From Streptococcus ilei (GTDB taxonomy: Bacteria; Bacillota; Bacilli; Lactobacillales; Streptococcaceae), in contig NC_022584.1 in NCBI RefSeq assembly GCF_000479335.1, forward strand, positions 992,001-1,056,000: a stretch of DNA of 64,000 bases, in the 5' to 3' direction. Within the stretch, counting starts at the first letter, position 1, and each line of letters begins with the position of its first letter. The position numbers were made by a program, and so were the translations under genes. Shown one piece after another: positions 46,979 through 56,303 of the stretch. The notes under the pieces are model-generated. The model ran no database searches and had not been told where the DNA came from. It was given only the letters and a program-made list of their open reading frames with translations.

Positions 46979-47839
46979 ATGAAAGACATCGGAGCAGTTT
47001 TTCGACAAATACGGGAAAGTCGCCATATTTCATTAGAAGAAGCTACAGGCGGGGAGTTTTCGCGCTCCATGCTGTCACGATTTGAAAGAGGAGAAAATGA
47101 CCTGACGACCCAACGCTTTTTTCATGCCTTGCAACAGATCAAAACAAGCCTCAGTGAGTTTTCCCATCTAGCAGGGATCGATCAGCACTCCTTTATCCCC
47201 AAATTGTTGAAAGAGCACTATGAAAACATGAGCTTGGAACATGATCAAGCCTTGTACCAAAGCTACCAGCTAGCTTATCAGAAAGAGCACAAAAAAGAAG
47301 ACTTCTTAGCCAGCATTATTCTCAAGGCCCAAATGCTTGGCAACTTTACTGAGGTAGAGTTGACTGCTAACCAAGAGGAACTAGATTTCCTCTATGACTA
47401 CCTCTTCTCTGTCATGGTCTGGGGAAATTTTGAATTAAGCCTATTTTCACTAACCTCTCCACTTTTTTCCAGTCAGCTCTATCGACAGTACACAGAGGAA
47501 TTGGTCCAACGGGAGGACTTCAAGCTTCTCCTAGACTCTTCTCTTCCTGCCCTCAACTCTATTTTTCTCAATGGATTTTTTCTGGCCATCAGTTCGAATG
47601 AATTTGAAGATGCATCTTATTTTGATCAGCTAATCAAGGACCACTTTTACTCCGAAAACGAAGCCTACCTTCGGACCGTTTATCTCTATGCCAAAGGGGA
47701 ATTTCTCTATCGAAAGGGAGAAAAAGAAACTGGTCTTGAAAAGATGGAACAGGCCATCCAGGTCCTTTCTATTTTGGATTGTAAGGACAGCGTCAACTAC
47801 TACAAACAGAGCATGCAAGAACTCTTCAAGGAATCTTAA
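46979..47839 (+). CDS. Rgg/GadR/MutR-family transcriptional regulator
   Basis: This 286-aa protein has an N-terminal Xre helix-turn-helix (about 5-60, FSRSMLSRFERGEND) and an all-helical TPR-like C-terminal domain (about 70-286), the Rgg layout in which peptide pheromones bind. Start at 46979 with AGAGGAG upstream. It is followed by its own terminator, then a small ORF and an MFS transporter on the same strand, suggesting it regulates them. No typical hydrophobic SHP pheromone gene is seen next to it. Confidence 0.88.
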   Translation: MKDIGAVFRQIRESRHISLEEATGGEFSRSMLSRFERGENDLTTQRFFHALQQIKTSLSEFSHLAGIDQHSFIPKLLKEHYENMSLEHDQALYQSYQLAYQKEHKKEDFLASIILKAQMLGNFTEVELTANQEELDFLYDYLFSVMVWGNFELSLFSLTSPLFSSQLYRQYTEELVQREDFKLLLDSSLPALNSIFLNGFFLAISSNEFEDASYFDQLIKDHFYSENEAYLRTVYLYAKGEFLYRKGEKETGLEKMEQAIQVLSILDCKDSVNYYKQSMQELFKES

Positions 47840-47840
47840 A

Positions 47841-47868
47841 AACTCACAGATCTATTCTGTGGTTTTTT
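47841..47868 (+). terminator. Terminator of the rgg gene
   Basis: CACAG (47845-47849) and CTGTG (47857-47861), with a 7-nt loop, followed by GTTTTTTGTT. Two nt after the rgg stop. Confidence 0.75.
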
Positions 47869-47947
47869 GTTGAAAATATGCAACATGTAAATCTTCTTGC
47901 TTTTAGGGGGTACAATAGGATCATCAAGAAAAGAAAGAGGTCCCAGT

Positions 47948-48124
47948 ATGATAAGCAAACTAAAGAATCGTCTCCTTCATTATTTCCTTAAAACTACTAG
48001 TTTTTATTTTAAAGAGGAAAAATTAGAACTGACAGAAGAAGAGAAACTGTCTCTTATCAAGCAGGTCTTGCACCATTCAAGAGAAGTTATTTTATCTGCT
48101 AAACAGAAGGAGGAAAGCTTATGA
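47948..48124 (+). CDS. 58-aa basic/charged protein upstream of MFS exporter
   Basis: A 58-aa protein starting at the ATG at 47948 behind AAAGAGG. It is mainly helical and amphipathic: a basic first half (MISKLKNRLLHYFLK) and a charged second half. There is no signal peptide or membrane span. It overlaps the MFS start by ATGA, so it is translated and coupled to it. A -10-like TACAAT (47911-47916) lies upstream. Function unknown; it could be a regulator or partner of the transporter. Confidence 0.7.
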   Translation: MISKLKNRLLHYFLKTTSFYFKEEKLELTEEEKLSLIKQVLHHSREVILSAKQKEESL

Positions 48125-49341
48125 AACTCTTATTTCGCAATCCCATCTTTGCCTTACTCAGTCTTTCACGTTTTTTGAATACCATTGGTGCTGCAATATA
48201 CAACCTTGTCTTTGTGGTCTTTGCCGCTAGCATGCCCCATCCAAGTCTCGCAGTTGGGATCGCCAATCTCATTGTTTTTATCCCAAGTCTTTTCACCATT
48301 TTCATTGGAATGAAGGCCGATCACACCGCTAAAAAAGCTGACTGGCTAATCCGAATGGGCTTTCTGCAAGCTATTCTTTTCGTCATCATTGCACTGATGA
48401 CCAAGATTCCAGGTTACCTGGCCTTTTCGATCGTTTGCTTCTTAAATATTGTGTCAGATTGTTTCAGTGATTATCGCGGGGGCTTGCAACTTCCCATTAT
48501 GCAGAAGAACATCCCTAGCGAGGATCTGATGGAAGCCTATTCCTTTAATCAACTGCTTAGTATGGTCTGCTCGATTTCTGGACAAGCCCTAGGAGTTTGG
48601 CTTCTAGCCATCAGCCATCAAAACTTTGCACTTGTTGCTTCGATCAATGCTCTGACATTTCTCCTTTCTTCCACTTGTCTTTTCATCCGACGAAGTCAAC
48701 TGACCCACGAACCTATTCAAGTGGAATCTAGTAAGAACGTTTCTTTCCTTCAAGAATGTCGAGACATGTATCGCAATGTCACCACTATCTTTGCAGACGA
48801 AGAGGTTCACAATTTTGGAAAACTTCTCCTATCCTTAATTTTCATCAATGCCTTAGGGGGATCCATCTCTGGGATCTACAATTTGCAACTGCTTCACTCT
48901 CCCTTCTTTCATTTGAGCTTCAGCCAATCTCTCTTGATTTTAGAAGCTGTAACGATCTTAAGTATGGTCTGGGCTAGCCTGACACCCCATGACTATTTTT
49001 CCAAGCAATCGCTCCATCATATCCTACTGTGGATTGCAAGTGGCCTGAGCATCCTTGGCCTCACAAATATTTTGGTACGCTGGGATATCCTTTCCCTTTT
49101 ACTCATCACTTTCCTCAGTTATCTTGTTGCAAAAATAAATCCAAAAGTTTCCAGTCTTTTAATGAGCAAACTGCCAGCTGAAAAATTAGCTTCTACCTCT
49201 AGCTTTTTGGGACTGATGGTAAGCTTTGCCATGCCACTTGGAACAGCCCTTTTCTCTAGCTTAGCTATCTGGAACCTCTCTCTTGCTTGGGGAATATTTG
49301 CCTTCCTTGGTTTCGGTACTGTCCTCTTATCAAGCAAATAA
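48121..49341 (+). CDS. Major facilitator superfamily transporter
   Basis: This 406-aa protein has about 11-12 transmembrane segments. The N-half motif GMKADHTAKKADW corresponds to the cytoplasmic loop A motif. The family (MFS efflux, MefA/MdtG-like) suggests drug or peptide export; substrate unknown. It is translationally coupled to the 58-aa protein and downstream of rgg, a layout typical of a regulated exporter cassette. Confidence 0.85.
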   Translation: MKLLFRNPIFALLSLSRFLNTIGAAIYNLVFVVFAASMPHPSLAVGIANLIVFIPSLFTIFIGMKADHTAKKADWLIRMGFLQAILFVIIALMTKIPGYLAFSIVCFLNIVSDCFSDYRGGLQLPIMQKNIPSEDLMEAYSFNQLLSMVCSISGQALGVWLLAISHQNFALVASINALTFLLSSTCLFIRRSQLTHEPIQVESSKNVSFLQECRDMYRNVTTIFADEEVHNFGKLLLSLIFINALGGSISGIYNLQLLHSPFFHLSFSQSLLILEAVTILSMVWASLTPHDYFSKQSLHHILLWIASGLSILGLTNILVRWDILSLLLITFLSYLVAKINPKVSSLLMSKLPAEKLASTSSFLGLMVSFAMPLGTALFSSLAIWNLSLAWGIFAFLGFGTVLLSSK

Positions 49342-49343
49342 AA

Positions 49344-49363
49344 AATCCACCATCCGGTGGATT
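49344..49363 (-). terminator. Terminator for leftward transcripts from lemA-htpX
   Basis: AATCCACC-ATCC-GGTGGATT, perfect, followed on the minus strand by TTTTTATTTG. It starts 2 nt after the MFS stop, so a leftward htpX transcript would include the structured element at 49378-49536. Confidence 0.8.
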
Positions 49364-49377
49364 CAAATTGAAGACAA

Positions 49378-49536
49378 AGTCATCCTTAAAACTTTCCTTA
49401 GGTGAGTACGGACGTCAGCGAACTTCATCGAAGTTCCATGACTTAGTTTTGGACCTAAGGTTCCAAAACTCCCGAGTGCTTGAAACGTAGTATTTCAAGC
49501 ACTTTTTCTCACGGCGGAAAGTTTCAATAGATGACT
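49378..49536 (+). other. Highly folded intergenic element (outer stem, three hairpins)
   Basis: Nested inverted repeats close the element. AGTCATC (49378-49384) pairs with GATGACT (49530-49536). AAACTTTCC (49389-49397) pairs with GGAAAGTTT (49516-49524). GTGAG (49402-49406) pairs with CTCAC (49508-49512). Inside are three hairpins: GAACTTC/GAAGTTC with GTCA/TGAC (49414-49442), AGTTTTGGA/TCCAAAACT (49445-49470) and AGTGCTTGAAA/TTTCAAGCACT with TTTT after it (49475-49507). The loop of the second (ACCTAAGG) complements CCTTAGGT (49396-49403). The last hairpin can terminate the MFS transcript. It accounts for most of the gene-free stretch 49342-49641. Confidence 0.7.
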
Positions 49537-49641
49537 GAATCATTCTAACGAATAAATTTCTTTCATTTTTATAGAATTTATTAGATTTGTAAAGAAAAAC
49601 AGTTTTCTCACACTCTCAATCTTACTAATTGTAGATTTGCT

Positions 49642-50538
49642 TTACATTCTTCTTAGTCTTTCCACCCGCTCTGCAATCGGTGGGTGGGTATAAAAGAGCT
49701 TTTGAAAACCTGATTCTTTTTTTGGATCGTTGATAAAGAGAGCACTACTTGCACTATCGACTTCTCGTTGCATAGGCACACTATTATCCAGTTTCAAAAG
49801 AGCATTGATCATTCCTTGAGGATTCCGTGTCAATTCGACACTTGAGGCATCCGCTAGGAACTCCCGTTGACGGGAAATGGCTAACTGGACCAAGGTCGCC
49901 GCTAATGGCGCTAAGACGATGGCAATCAAGGAAAGGATCAGAATAATAATTTCTAAACCACTGCCCCCTTCTCGATCATCATCCCGTCTACGACCACCGC
50001 CCCACCACATCATCCGTCCTCCAATACTAGAGAGCATGGTGATGGCACTAGCAAGGGCAACTGCAATCGTAGAGATGCGGATATCGTAATTGCGAATATG
50101 GCTGACTTCGTGTCCGATGACTCCCTCCAATTCCTCACGGTTCATCACAGCTAGAAGACCTGTCGTTGCTGCAACAGCAGCATTTTGAGGATTAGACCCC
50201 GTCGCAAATGCATTCATGGATGGATCATCTACAATATAGACCCGAGGCATAGGGATTTGAGCTACCATGGCCATATCTTGGACAATATGGTAGAGTTGAG
50301 GGGCTTGCTCTTCCGTCACCTCACGCGCCCCGTTCATCCGCATCACTACCTCTGTCGATTGAAAAATCATACTAATCGCATAGATTCCACCAATAATCAA
50401 AGCTAGGATGACACCACCAAGAGAGGAGCCTAACCAGAGGTAGCCGACGGCTGCTCCGATGAGGGCCAAGAGTATGAAAAAAGCAATAAGGAGAATCCAG
50501 GTTCTCCTTTTATTGCTTGCAATTTGGTCAAACAGCAT
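49642..50538 (-). CDS. htpX: Membrane zinc protease HtpX
   Basis: This 298-aa protein has two N-terminal transmembrane helices (about 15-55) and the zinc motif HEVSH (about 142-146, in [12 protein letters not shown]). Two further hydrophobic segments follow (about 155-215), with the distal Glu in [12 protein letters not shown]. It degrades damaged membrane proteins under stress. It starts 1 nt after lemA, a pair conserved in streptococci. Confidence 0.95.
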   Translation of the reverse strand: MLFDQIASNKRRTWILLIAFFILLALIGAAVGYLWLGSSLGGVILALIIGGIYAISMIFQSTEVVMRMNGAREVTEEQAPQLYHIVQDMAMVAQIPMPRVYIVDDPSMNAFATGSNPQNAAVAATTGLLAVMNREELEGVIGHEVSHIRNYDIRISTIAVALASAITMLSSIGGRMMWWGGGRRRDDDREGGSGLEIIILILSLIAIVLAPLAATLVQLAISRQREFLADASSVELTRNPQGMINALLKLDNSVPMQREVDSASSALFINDPKKESGFQKLFYTHPPIAERVERLRRM

Positions 50539-50539
50539 A

Positions 50540-51100
50540 TTAGTCTCCTAATCCGCTAAAATCCACCTTTGGTACAGCTTTTTCTTCTTCAGGCACTTGA
50601 AGGAATTCGGCTTGTTTGAAGCCAAACATTCCAGCAATCACGTTTGTTGGGAAAGTTTCCAACTTGACATTGTAGTTGCTTGTGACACTGTTGTACAATT
50701 GACGAGCATAAGAAATTTTGTTTTCTGTGTTAGTCAATTCTTCTTGCAATTGCATGAAGTTGGTGTTAGCTTTCAAGTCTGGGTAGTTTTCAGCCACCGC
50801 AAAGATACCTGCCACTTGACGTGAAAGAGCATCACTGGCTGCCATTGCTTCTGCAGGTGAAGATGCTTGCGCTACTTGTTGGCGAAGTTGAGTTACTTTT
50901 GCTAGTGTATCTCCTTCGTACTTAGCATACCCTTTAACGGTTTCGATCAAATTTGGAATCAAGTCATTCCGACGTTTCAATTGCACGTCAATTTGACTCC
51001 AAGCTTCACGAGTTTGCATCCGACTTTTCACTAAACCGTTGTAAACTCCTACTACCATCAACACAAGGACCACTAAGACCCCAAGAATAATCCAAATCAT
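50540..51100 (-). CDS. lemA: LemA family protein
   Basis: This 186-aa protein is anchored by an N-terminal transmembrane helix (about 1-20), followed by a four-helix bundle with the LemA signature [19 protein letters not shown] (about 38-56) and [21 protein letters not shown]. The C-terminus lies inside or outside the membrane depending on topology, which is not certain here. Paired with htpX; role in membrane quality control inferred from the pairing. Confidence 0.94.
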   Translation of the reverse strand: MIWIILGVLVVLVLMVVGVYNGLVKSRMQTREAWSQIDVQLKRRNDLIPNLIETVKGYAKYEGDTLAKVTQLRQQVAQASSPAEAMAASDALSRQVAGIFAVAENYPDLKANTNFMQLQEELTNTENKISYARQLYNSVTSNYNVKLETFPTNVIAGMFGFKQAEFLQVPEEEKAVPKVDFSGLGD

Positions 51101-51156
51101 TTTATTGAATTCCTTTCATTTCTTTAGTACCAGTATATCAAATTTCCCTTATTTTG

Positions 51157-51165
51157 TGGTAAAAT
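51157..51165 (+). promoter_or_regulatory. Extended -10 promoter abutting rsmG
   Basis: TGG-TAAAAT with 6 nt to the ATG at 51172 and no Shine-Dalgarno. Same arrangement as ahead of the SpoU-family gene at 22121. Confidence 0.55.
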
Positions 51166-51171
51166 TATCTT

Positions 51172-51885
51172 ATGAAACCAGAAGAATTTTATGACCGTTT
51201 AGCCGACCTCGGCTTCCCACTAACTGATCGACAAAAAGAGCAATACGAACGCTATTTCGAGCTCCTCGTGGAATGGAATGAGAAAATTAATCTCACCGCT
51301 ATCACCGATAAAGATGAAGTCTATCTCAAGCATTTTTATGATTCTATCGCACCCATTTTACAAGGTTTGATTGAAAACCAACCCATCCGTCTCTTGGATA
51401 TCGGCGCTGGTGCTGGCTTTCCGAGTCTACCAATGAAGATCCTATTCCCTGAGCTAGATGTGACCATTATTGATTCCCTCAATAAGCGAATCAATTTCCT
51501 TCATTTACTAGCTGAAGAGTTGGGTTTGAGCGGAGTACATTTCTACCATGGACGAGCTGAGGACTTTGCACAAGACAAGGCCTTTCGTGCCCAATTTGAT
51601 ATCGTAACTGCCCGCGCGGTTGCCCGCATGCAGGTTCTCTCTGAACTGACCATCCCTTACCTGAAAGTAGGGGGACGTCTCCTCGCTCTCAAGGCCAGCA
51701 ATGCTCCAGAAGAGTTGGAAGAAGCAAAAAATGCCCTCAACATCCTTTTTAGCAAGGTCGAAGACAATCTACAGTATGAATTGCCAAATGGAGATCCTCG
51801 TTACATCACTGTTGTGGAGAAGAAAAAAGAAACTCCTAATAAATATCCAAGAAAAGCTGGCATGCCCAATAAGCGGCCATTGTAG
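51172..51885 (+). CDS. rsmG: 16S rRNA (guanine527-N7)-methyltransferase RsmG
   Basis: This 237-aa class I methyltransferase has motif [15 protein letters not shown] (about 71-84), the acidic [10 protein letters not shown] motif II (about 96-105) and [10 protein letters not shown] with the active-site region. It methylates G527 of 16S rRNA; loss gives low-level streptomycin resistance. The ATG follows an extended -10 by only 6 nt, so the mRNA may be leaderless. Divergent from lemA. Confidence 0.95.
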   Translation: MKPEEFYDRLADLGFPLTDRQKEQYERYFELLVEWNEKINLTAITDKDEVYLKHFYDSIAPILQGLIENQPIRLLDIGAGAGFPSLPMKILFPELDVTIIDSLNKRINFLHLLAEELGLSGVHFYHGRAEDFAQDKAFRAQFDIVTARAVARMQVLSELTIPYLKVGGRLLALKASNAPEELEEAKNALNILFSKVEDNLQYELPNGDPRYITVVEKKKETPNKYPRKAGMPNKRPL

Positions 51886-51923
51886 TAAGATACAAAGGGC
51901 TAAGCGGATAAAGTCAAAATAGG
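51886..51923 (+). repeat. 38-bp direct repeat, copy A, just after rsmG
   Basis: TAAGATACAAAGGG-(CT)-AAGCGGATAAAGTCAAA, matched 114 bp later by copy B with three to five differences. Begins with the rsmG stop region. Confidence 0.8.
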
Positions 51924-51999
51924 GAATTCGACGCAGAATCCAAATGATTCTAGGAGGATTCATCTTTTTGACACAATCCGCAGCCCGTGTTCATTTCAA

Positions 52000-52037
52000 T
52001 AAGATACAAAGGGACAAGCGGATAAAGTCAAATAAGG
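52000..52037 (+). repeat. 38-bp direct repeat, copy B
   Basis: Second copy of the 38-bp unit. The spacer between A and B holds a GAATCC/GGATTC hairpin and no open reading frame of note. Confidence 0.8.
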
Positions 52038-52065
52038 AGTAGGACATGTTCCCTACTCCTTTTTA
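52034..52065. terminator. Terminator between rsmG and the PfkB kinase gene
   Basis: AAGGAGTAGG (52034-52043) pairs with CCTACTCCTT (52052-52061), followed by TTTT on the plus strand. It serves convergent genes. Confidence 0.85.
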
Positions 52066-52965
52066 GTTTTGTGCGAGTTCTGCTCTTAGTACTTGGTACT
52101 GTTCCTGAGTCAGATGAACTCCCCTAGTCGCCACAACCTTGCTTGCTAAACGGTTAGCAAAGATTAAGGCATCCTCTACATCTACCCCTTGCAAGGATGC
52201 TGCTAAAAAGGCTCCCAGATGACTGTCTCCTGCTCCTACGGTATCAAGAACTTCTGTCGGAAATCCGATAGCCTCATACCAGCTACCATCGTAAGCGATA
52301 GCTCCTTTTTCTCCTAAAGTGACGATGACTAACCGTCCTGTTCTCTGGTAAAGGATCTTAACTGCTTCAGCAATCTCTTCACAAGCTGAAAAAGCCTTGG
52401 CTTCTAGCTCATTGAGGTGGAGGATGGGTTGGAGATCATAAATTACTTCCAGTCGGTCCTTGGGAATCAAGAGACCGCGAGGCCCTGGTGCAAAGATAAC
52501 TTGGCCTTCAAGTTTTGACACAGCTTGAATGAGATCCATCCCGGTCGGCTCTTCTACTTCAAGGCCACAGAGATAAATAGCGTCATAACTTTCCTGCTCC
52601 AGAGGCTGTAGCCATTCCTTCTGAAAACCATATTCCACTCCATGATCTGATAAAAAGGTTCGTTCTCCATCCGACTCAATGAAACAATAGCAACAACCAT
52701 TCGCTCCTGTTACTGAAATAGGGGTTTGGATGCTCAACTTTTCTAGTTCTGCCTTGACAAAATCCCCGTAGACACCCGTCCCCACTGGCGAGATGAAGTC
52801 AACCTTTTGACCTAAAGCATGAAGTACGGAGACGACATTAAAGGCACACCCTCCAAGAGACCAAGTCTGCTCATGGATATGGGCGTCACCTTCCCTACTT
52901 GGTAGACGATCAAGATAAACCATAATATCACAAACAGTGGATCCAATCACTAAGGCTTTTGACAT
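52063..52965 (-). CDS. PfkB-family carbohydrate/nucleoside kinase
   Basis: This 300-aa ribokinase-fold enzyme has the N-terminal signature GGCAFNVVSVLHALG (about 38-52), the ATP/catalytic motif DTVGAGDSHLGAF with the base Asp (about 238-250), and a phosphate-binding VTLGEKGA region. Substrate could be ribose, a nucleoside or pseudouridine. The nearby nucleoside phosphorylase and transport genes favour a nucleoside-linked substrate (inference). Start at the ATG at 52965 behind AGGAGGAG. Confidence 0.88.
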   Translation of the reverse strand: MSKALVIGSTVCDIMVYLDRLPSREGDAHIHEQTWSLGGCAFNVVSVLHALGQKVDFISPVGTGVYGDFVKAELEKLSIQTPISVTGANGCCYCFIESDGERTFLSDHGVEYGFQKEWLQPLEQESYDAIYLCGLEVEEPTGMDLIQAVSKLEGQVIFAPGPRGLLIPKDRLEVIYDLQPILHLNELEAKAFSACEEIAEAVKILYQRTGRLVIVTLGEKGAIAYDGSWYEAIGFPTEVLDTVGAGDSHLGAFLAASLQGVDVEDALIFANRLASKVVATRGVHLTQEQYQVLRAELAQN

Positions 52966-53037
52966 GGATATTCTCCTCCTATTTTCTATCCTCAACATGG
53001 AAAAATAACCAGCACTAGATAGAGCTGGTTAGTAAAA

Positions 53038-53793
53038 CTAGTCACCCCGATAGACCGGTTGAGGGCCAAAGGTTTGGGAAACTGGCATGATTTCAATCCG
53101 ATTGACATTGACATGCTTGGGTTGTTGAATGAGCCAAGACACCGTATTGGCTATATCTTCAGGTTGAATAGCATGAGCGTCTCGATAGAGAGCTTCTACC
53201 CGTTTTTCATCCCCTTTAAAGCGAACCGATGAGAACTCGGTCCCTTCACAGAGACCTGGTTCAATATTGGTCACCCGAATTTGTTTTCCAGCCAGGTCGG
53301 CACGCAGATTTAAAGAGAACTGTTTAACGAAGGATTTGGATGCTCCATAAACATTGGCCCCTGGATAAGGTACCGTCCCAGCAGTCGACCCCATATTGAT
53401 GACATACCCTTCATTTCTTTCCACCATCCGGGGGAGGATTTGTCGGGTCAAATAGGTCAGACCGATGATATTGGTTTGGATCATGGTCAACCAATCTGCG
53501 ATCTCTGCTTCATGAGCTGGAGCGAGGCCTAGGGCCAAGCCAGCATTATTAACCAAGACATCAATCTGCTCCCAAGCTTTTGGTAAACTGGAAAGTGCCT
53601 GATCCACCTGAGTGAGATCTGTTACATCCATTTGAAGAGGATAAAAGGCTTCTCCCAGCTCTTTGTGAAGAGCCTGTAATTTTTCAATGCGTCTAGCCGC
53701 ACCAATCACTCGATGACCATCGGCAACTAAGCGTTGACAAATAGCTTGACCAAAGCCAGCGGAAGCTCCTGTTACTAAAATTGTTTCTGCCAT
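53038..53793 (-). CDS. Short-chain dehydrogenase/reductase (YdfG-like)
   Basis: This 251-aa SDR has the NADP-binding TGASAGFGQAI (about 7-17), NNAG (about 86-89), catalytic Ser in NMGSTAG (about 136-142) and the YxxxK pair in YGASKSF (about 152-158). The family reduces hydroxy-amino acids or small sugars with NADP. It lies between ecfT and the kinase gene in one operon; its role in the salvage pathway is not clear. Confidence 0.9.
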   Translation of the reverse strand: MAETILVTGASAGFGQAICQRLVADGHRVIGAARRIEKLQALHKELGEAFYPLQMDVTDLTQVDQALSSLPKAWEQIDVLVNNAGLALGLAPAHEAEIADWLTMIQTNIIGLTYLTRQILPRMVERNEGYVINMGSTAGTVPYPGANVYGASKSFVKQFSLNLRADLAGKQIRVTNIEPGLCEGTEFSSVRFKGDEKRVEALYRDAHAIQPEDIANTVSWLIQQPKHVNVNRIEIMPVSQTFGPQPVYRGD

Positions 53794-53797
53794 TTTC

Positions 53798-54628
53798 TTA
53801 CCTCCAAGGATTATAAAAGCGACCTTGGTTTACCCAAATCAAGACCAAACTCAGGACTACCATCAGAGCGGACCCTAGAATAATCAGACGATCACGAGTC
53901 GTCATCTCCTGATAGGTGTACCAGGTCCGTTTTTTATTTTTCCCAAAGCGACGCAATTCCATGGCTGTAGAAATCGTTTCGATCCGCTCCAGAGAACTAA
54001 AAATCAAGGGAGAAATCATCTGAAGATTCCCCTTCACCCGCTGGACAAAGTTGGCCTTTTTGGACAATTCCAACCCTCTTGCTTCTTGGGAGAGCTTGAT
54101 AATCTGGTATTCCTCCTGCACATCTGGAATATAGCGCAGGGTCAAGCTCACTGAATAAGCAATCTTGTAGGACACCCCAATCTGATTAAGACTAGAAGCA
54201 AATTGACTAGGATGGGTGGTCATTAGGAAAATAAGAGCCAGAGGAATGGTACACACATACTTCAAAGCTAGGTTGAAAAGATAAAACAACTCTTGAGCTG
54301 TGATGCTATATGCCCCTAAACCATCTAGAAGAACTGTTTTTGCTCCATAGATCTCTACCCCATATTGAGGGGCAAAAAGATAGACCATCAAGACATTGAG
54401 AATAGCAAAGACCAGGGCAAAACTAAGAATAAAAGAAATGTCTTTCAAACGAATGCCTGAGGTCGCAAATAAGGCGAGGGCACCTAGACCAATGACCAAT
54501 AACAGGCGGGTATCGTAACTCAACATGGCCGCTAATGATACCAACAATAAAAATAGGAGTTTGCTGGCACCTGAGAGGCGATGCAGAAAGCTGGTTCCAG
54601 CATGGTAGCCGACTAAGCGATTATTCAT
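53798..54628 (-). CDS. ECF transporter transmembrane subunit EcfT
   Basis: This 276-aa protein has about five membrane segments and two Ala-Arg-Gly-type coupling motifs in the cytoplasmic loop: SQEARGLE (about 180-187) and the ELRRFGK segment (about 238-244). These grip the ATPases. It overlaps the ATPase gene by 8 nt. It forms a dedicated energizing module with the fused ATPase, distinct from the general EcfA-EcfA'-T module that serves ribU. Confidence 0.9.
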   Translation of the reverse strand: MNNRLVGYHAGTSFLHRLSGASKLLFLLLVSLAAMLSYDTRLLLVIGLGALALFATSGIRLKDISFILSFALVFAILNVLMVYLFAPQYGVEIYGAKTVLLDGLGAYSITAQELFYLFNLALKYVCTIPLALIFLMTTHPSQFASSLNQIGVSYKIAYSVSLTLRYIPDVQEEYQIIKLSQEARGLELSKKANFVQRVKGNLQMISPLIFSSLERIETISTAMELRRFGKNKKRTWYTYQEMTTRDRLIILGSALMVVLSLVLIWVNQGRFYNPWR

Positions 54629-56303
54629 GACCTACCCCCTTCTGATTCATATAAAACTGGGTCAAGGCAAGCGGATCGACACCAAGTCGATTTGCCAAGG
54701 CGAAAATAGACGTTTCTTTCAAATTAGCCCGTCTCAAAATTTCTGGTCGGGTCAAGAGCTCCGCCGGCGTCAAATCTGCCAAAATTTGCCCATCCGTCAC
54801 CACGATTGCTCGATCAGAATAATCTAACATCAGTTGCATATCATGGGTAATCATGACAATGGTATGCCCCTTTTGGTGGAGTTCATCAAGGAAATCCATA
54901 ATTTCTGTATAGTTTCGTTGATCCTGACCAGCCGTTGGCTCATCCAAAACCAAAACCTCAGGCCCCAGTACTAAAATCGAAGCAATGGTTACCCGCTTTT
55001 TCTGACCATAAGACAAGGCAGAAATCGGCCACTTACGAAACTCATAGAGACCACAGGTTTTCAAGGCTTGATGGACACGACTTTCAATCTGGTCCTCTGG
55101 GACATTTCTCAAGTGAAGACCGAGGGCCACCTCATCAAAAACCATGGTCGATGAAATCATCTGATTGGGATTTTGCAGGACATAACCTACTCGCTCTGCC
55201 CGCTCCTTGACACTATCACCCTTGATATCCTCACCCTTTGAGAAATAAGTTCCTTCCGTCTGGATAAAGCCGCAAATCGCCTTAGCAAGGGTAGATTTTC
55301 CAGCCCCATTTTTTCCGACAATCGCCAACCGTTGGCCTTTTGGAATAGTCAAGGAAAGATCTTTTAGAATAGGCTGGCCTTCTCGATAGGCAAAGTTCAA
55401 ATGACCAAGCTCTAAAATTACTTCAACCTCTGCACTTTTTTCAAAATTTGGAGTTGGAATTTCCACTGATAAATCTTCAAGTGGTATTTTTTCCACCTTG
55501 TCCAAATTCGGTAGTTTGCTGATATCCTGCCCTAACTGGCGAAGGGTTGTTAAATAGAGGGGTTCCCGAATCCCATTTTCAGCTAGTAAAGTGGTTCTCA
55601 ACAACTCATCTGGTCGCCCATTAAAGAGGACTTGCCCTTGATTAATCAAGATGACCCGATCGATAGGACGATAGAGCACATCCTCCAAACGGTGTTCGAT
55701 GATAATGGTTGTTGTCCCTTGCTCTTCATGAATTTGATCGATTAGATCAATGATATCCTGACCCGACTTGGGATCTAGATTAGCTAGTGGCTCATCAAAG
55801 AGCAGGATCGGACTTTCGTCGATCAGGACACCCGCCAAGCTGACCCGCTGTTTTTGCCCACCGGATAAATCTTGAGGCCGATGGTCCAAGAGCTTGCTCA
55901 AATCTAAGCGCTCCGCCCAGGTGTGAACCCGAGATTTCATGCTATCCAGCTCCACCATATCGTTTTCAAGAGCAAAAGCCAAGTCTTCTGCTACACTAAG
56001 ACCGATAAACTGGCCATCCGTATCCTGTAAAACCGTACTGACCAAGTGAGATTTTTCGTAAATACTATGATCAAAGGCTTCTGTCCCTTGAATGAGAAAT
56101 TGCCCACTACTGGTTCCCTTATAGATATTGGGAATAATCCCGTTTAGACACTGACCAATCGTTGACTTACCAGAGCCAGATGGTCCCACAATCAGGACCT
56201 TTTCTCCCTCGTAGATGGTCAGGTTAATCCCCTTTAAGGTCGGCTCAGACTGAGCCTTATACTGGAAGGAAAAATCCTTCAATTCAATGATTGCTTCTTT
56301 CAT
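54621..56303 (-). CDS. Fused double ABC ATPase of an ECF transporter (YkoD-like)
   Basis: This 560-aa protein has two complete ABC domains. The first is at about 1-245 (GPSGSGKST, signature [21 protein letters not shown]); the second is at about 295-530 (GKNGAGKST, signature [21 protein letters not shown]). The linker has many Glu/Pro. It drives an ECF transporter with the EcfT encoded next. No S component is in this operon. In other streptococci the pair follows a UPF0397 S component, and a UPF0397 gene lies 5.5 kb away here (61831). Confidence 0.93.
   Translation of the reverse strand: MKEAIIELKDFSFQYKAQSEPTLKGINLTIYEGEKVLIVGPSGSGKSTIGQCLNGIIPNIYKGTSSGQFLIQGTEAFDHSIYEKSHLVSTVLQDTDGQFIGLSVAEDLAFALENDMVELDSMKSRVHTWAERLDLSKLLDHRPQDLSGGQKQRVSLAGVLIDESPILLFDEPLANLDPKSGQDIIDLIDQIHEEQGTTTIIIEHRLEDVLYRPIDRVILINQGQVLFNGRPDELLRTTLLAENGIREPLYLTTLRQLGQDISKLPNLDKVEKIPLEDLSVEIPTPNFEKSAEVEVILELGHLNFAYREGQPILKDLSLTIPKGQRLAIVGKNGAGKSTLAKAICGFIQTEGTYFSKGEDIKGDSVKERAERVGYVLQNPNQMISSTMVFDEVALGLHLRNVPEDQIESRVHQALKTCGLYEFRKWPISALSYGQKKRVTIASILVLGPEVLVLDEPTAGQDQRNYTEIMDFLDELHQKGHTIVMITHDMQLMLDYSDRAIVVTDGQILADLTPAELLTRPEILRRANLKETSIFALANRLGVDPLALTQFYMNQKGVGHE

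Noticed and set aside
49415..49510. CRISPR-like array formed by the three hairpins
   Set aside because: The hairpins have unrelated sequences and no repeat-spacer regularity.
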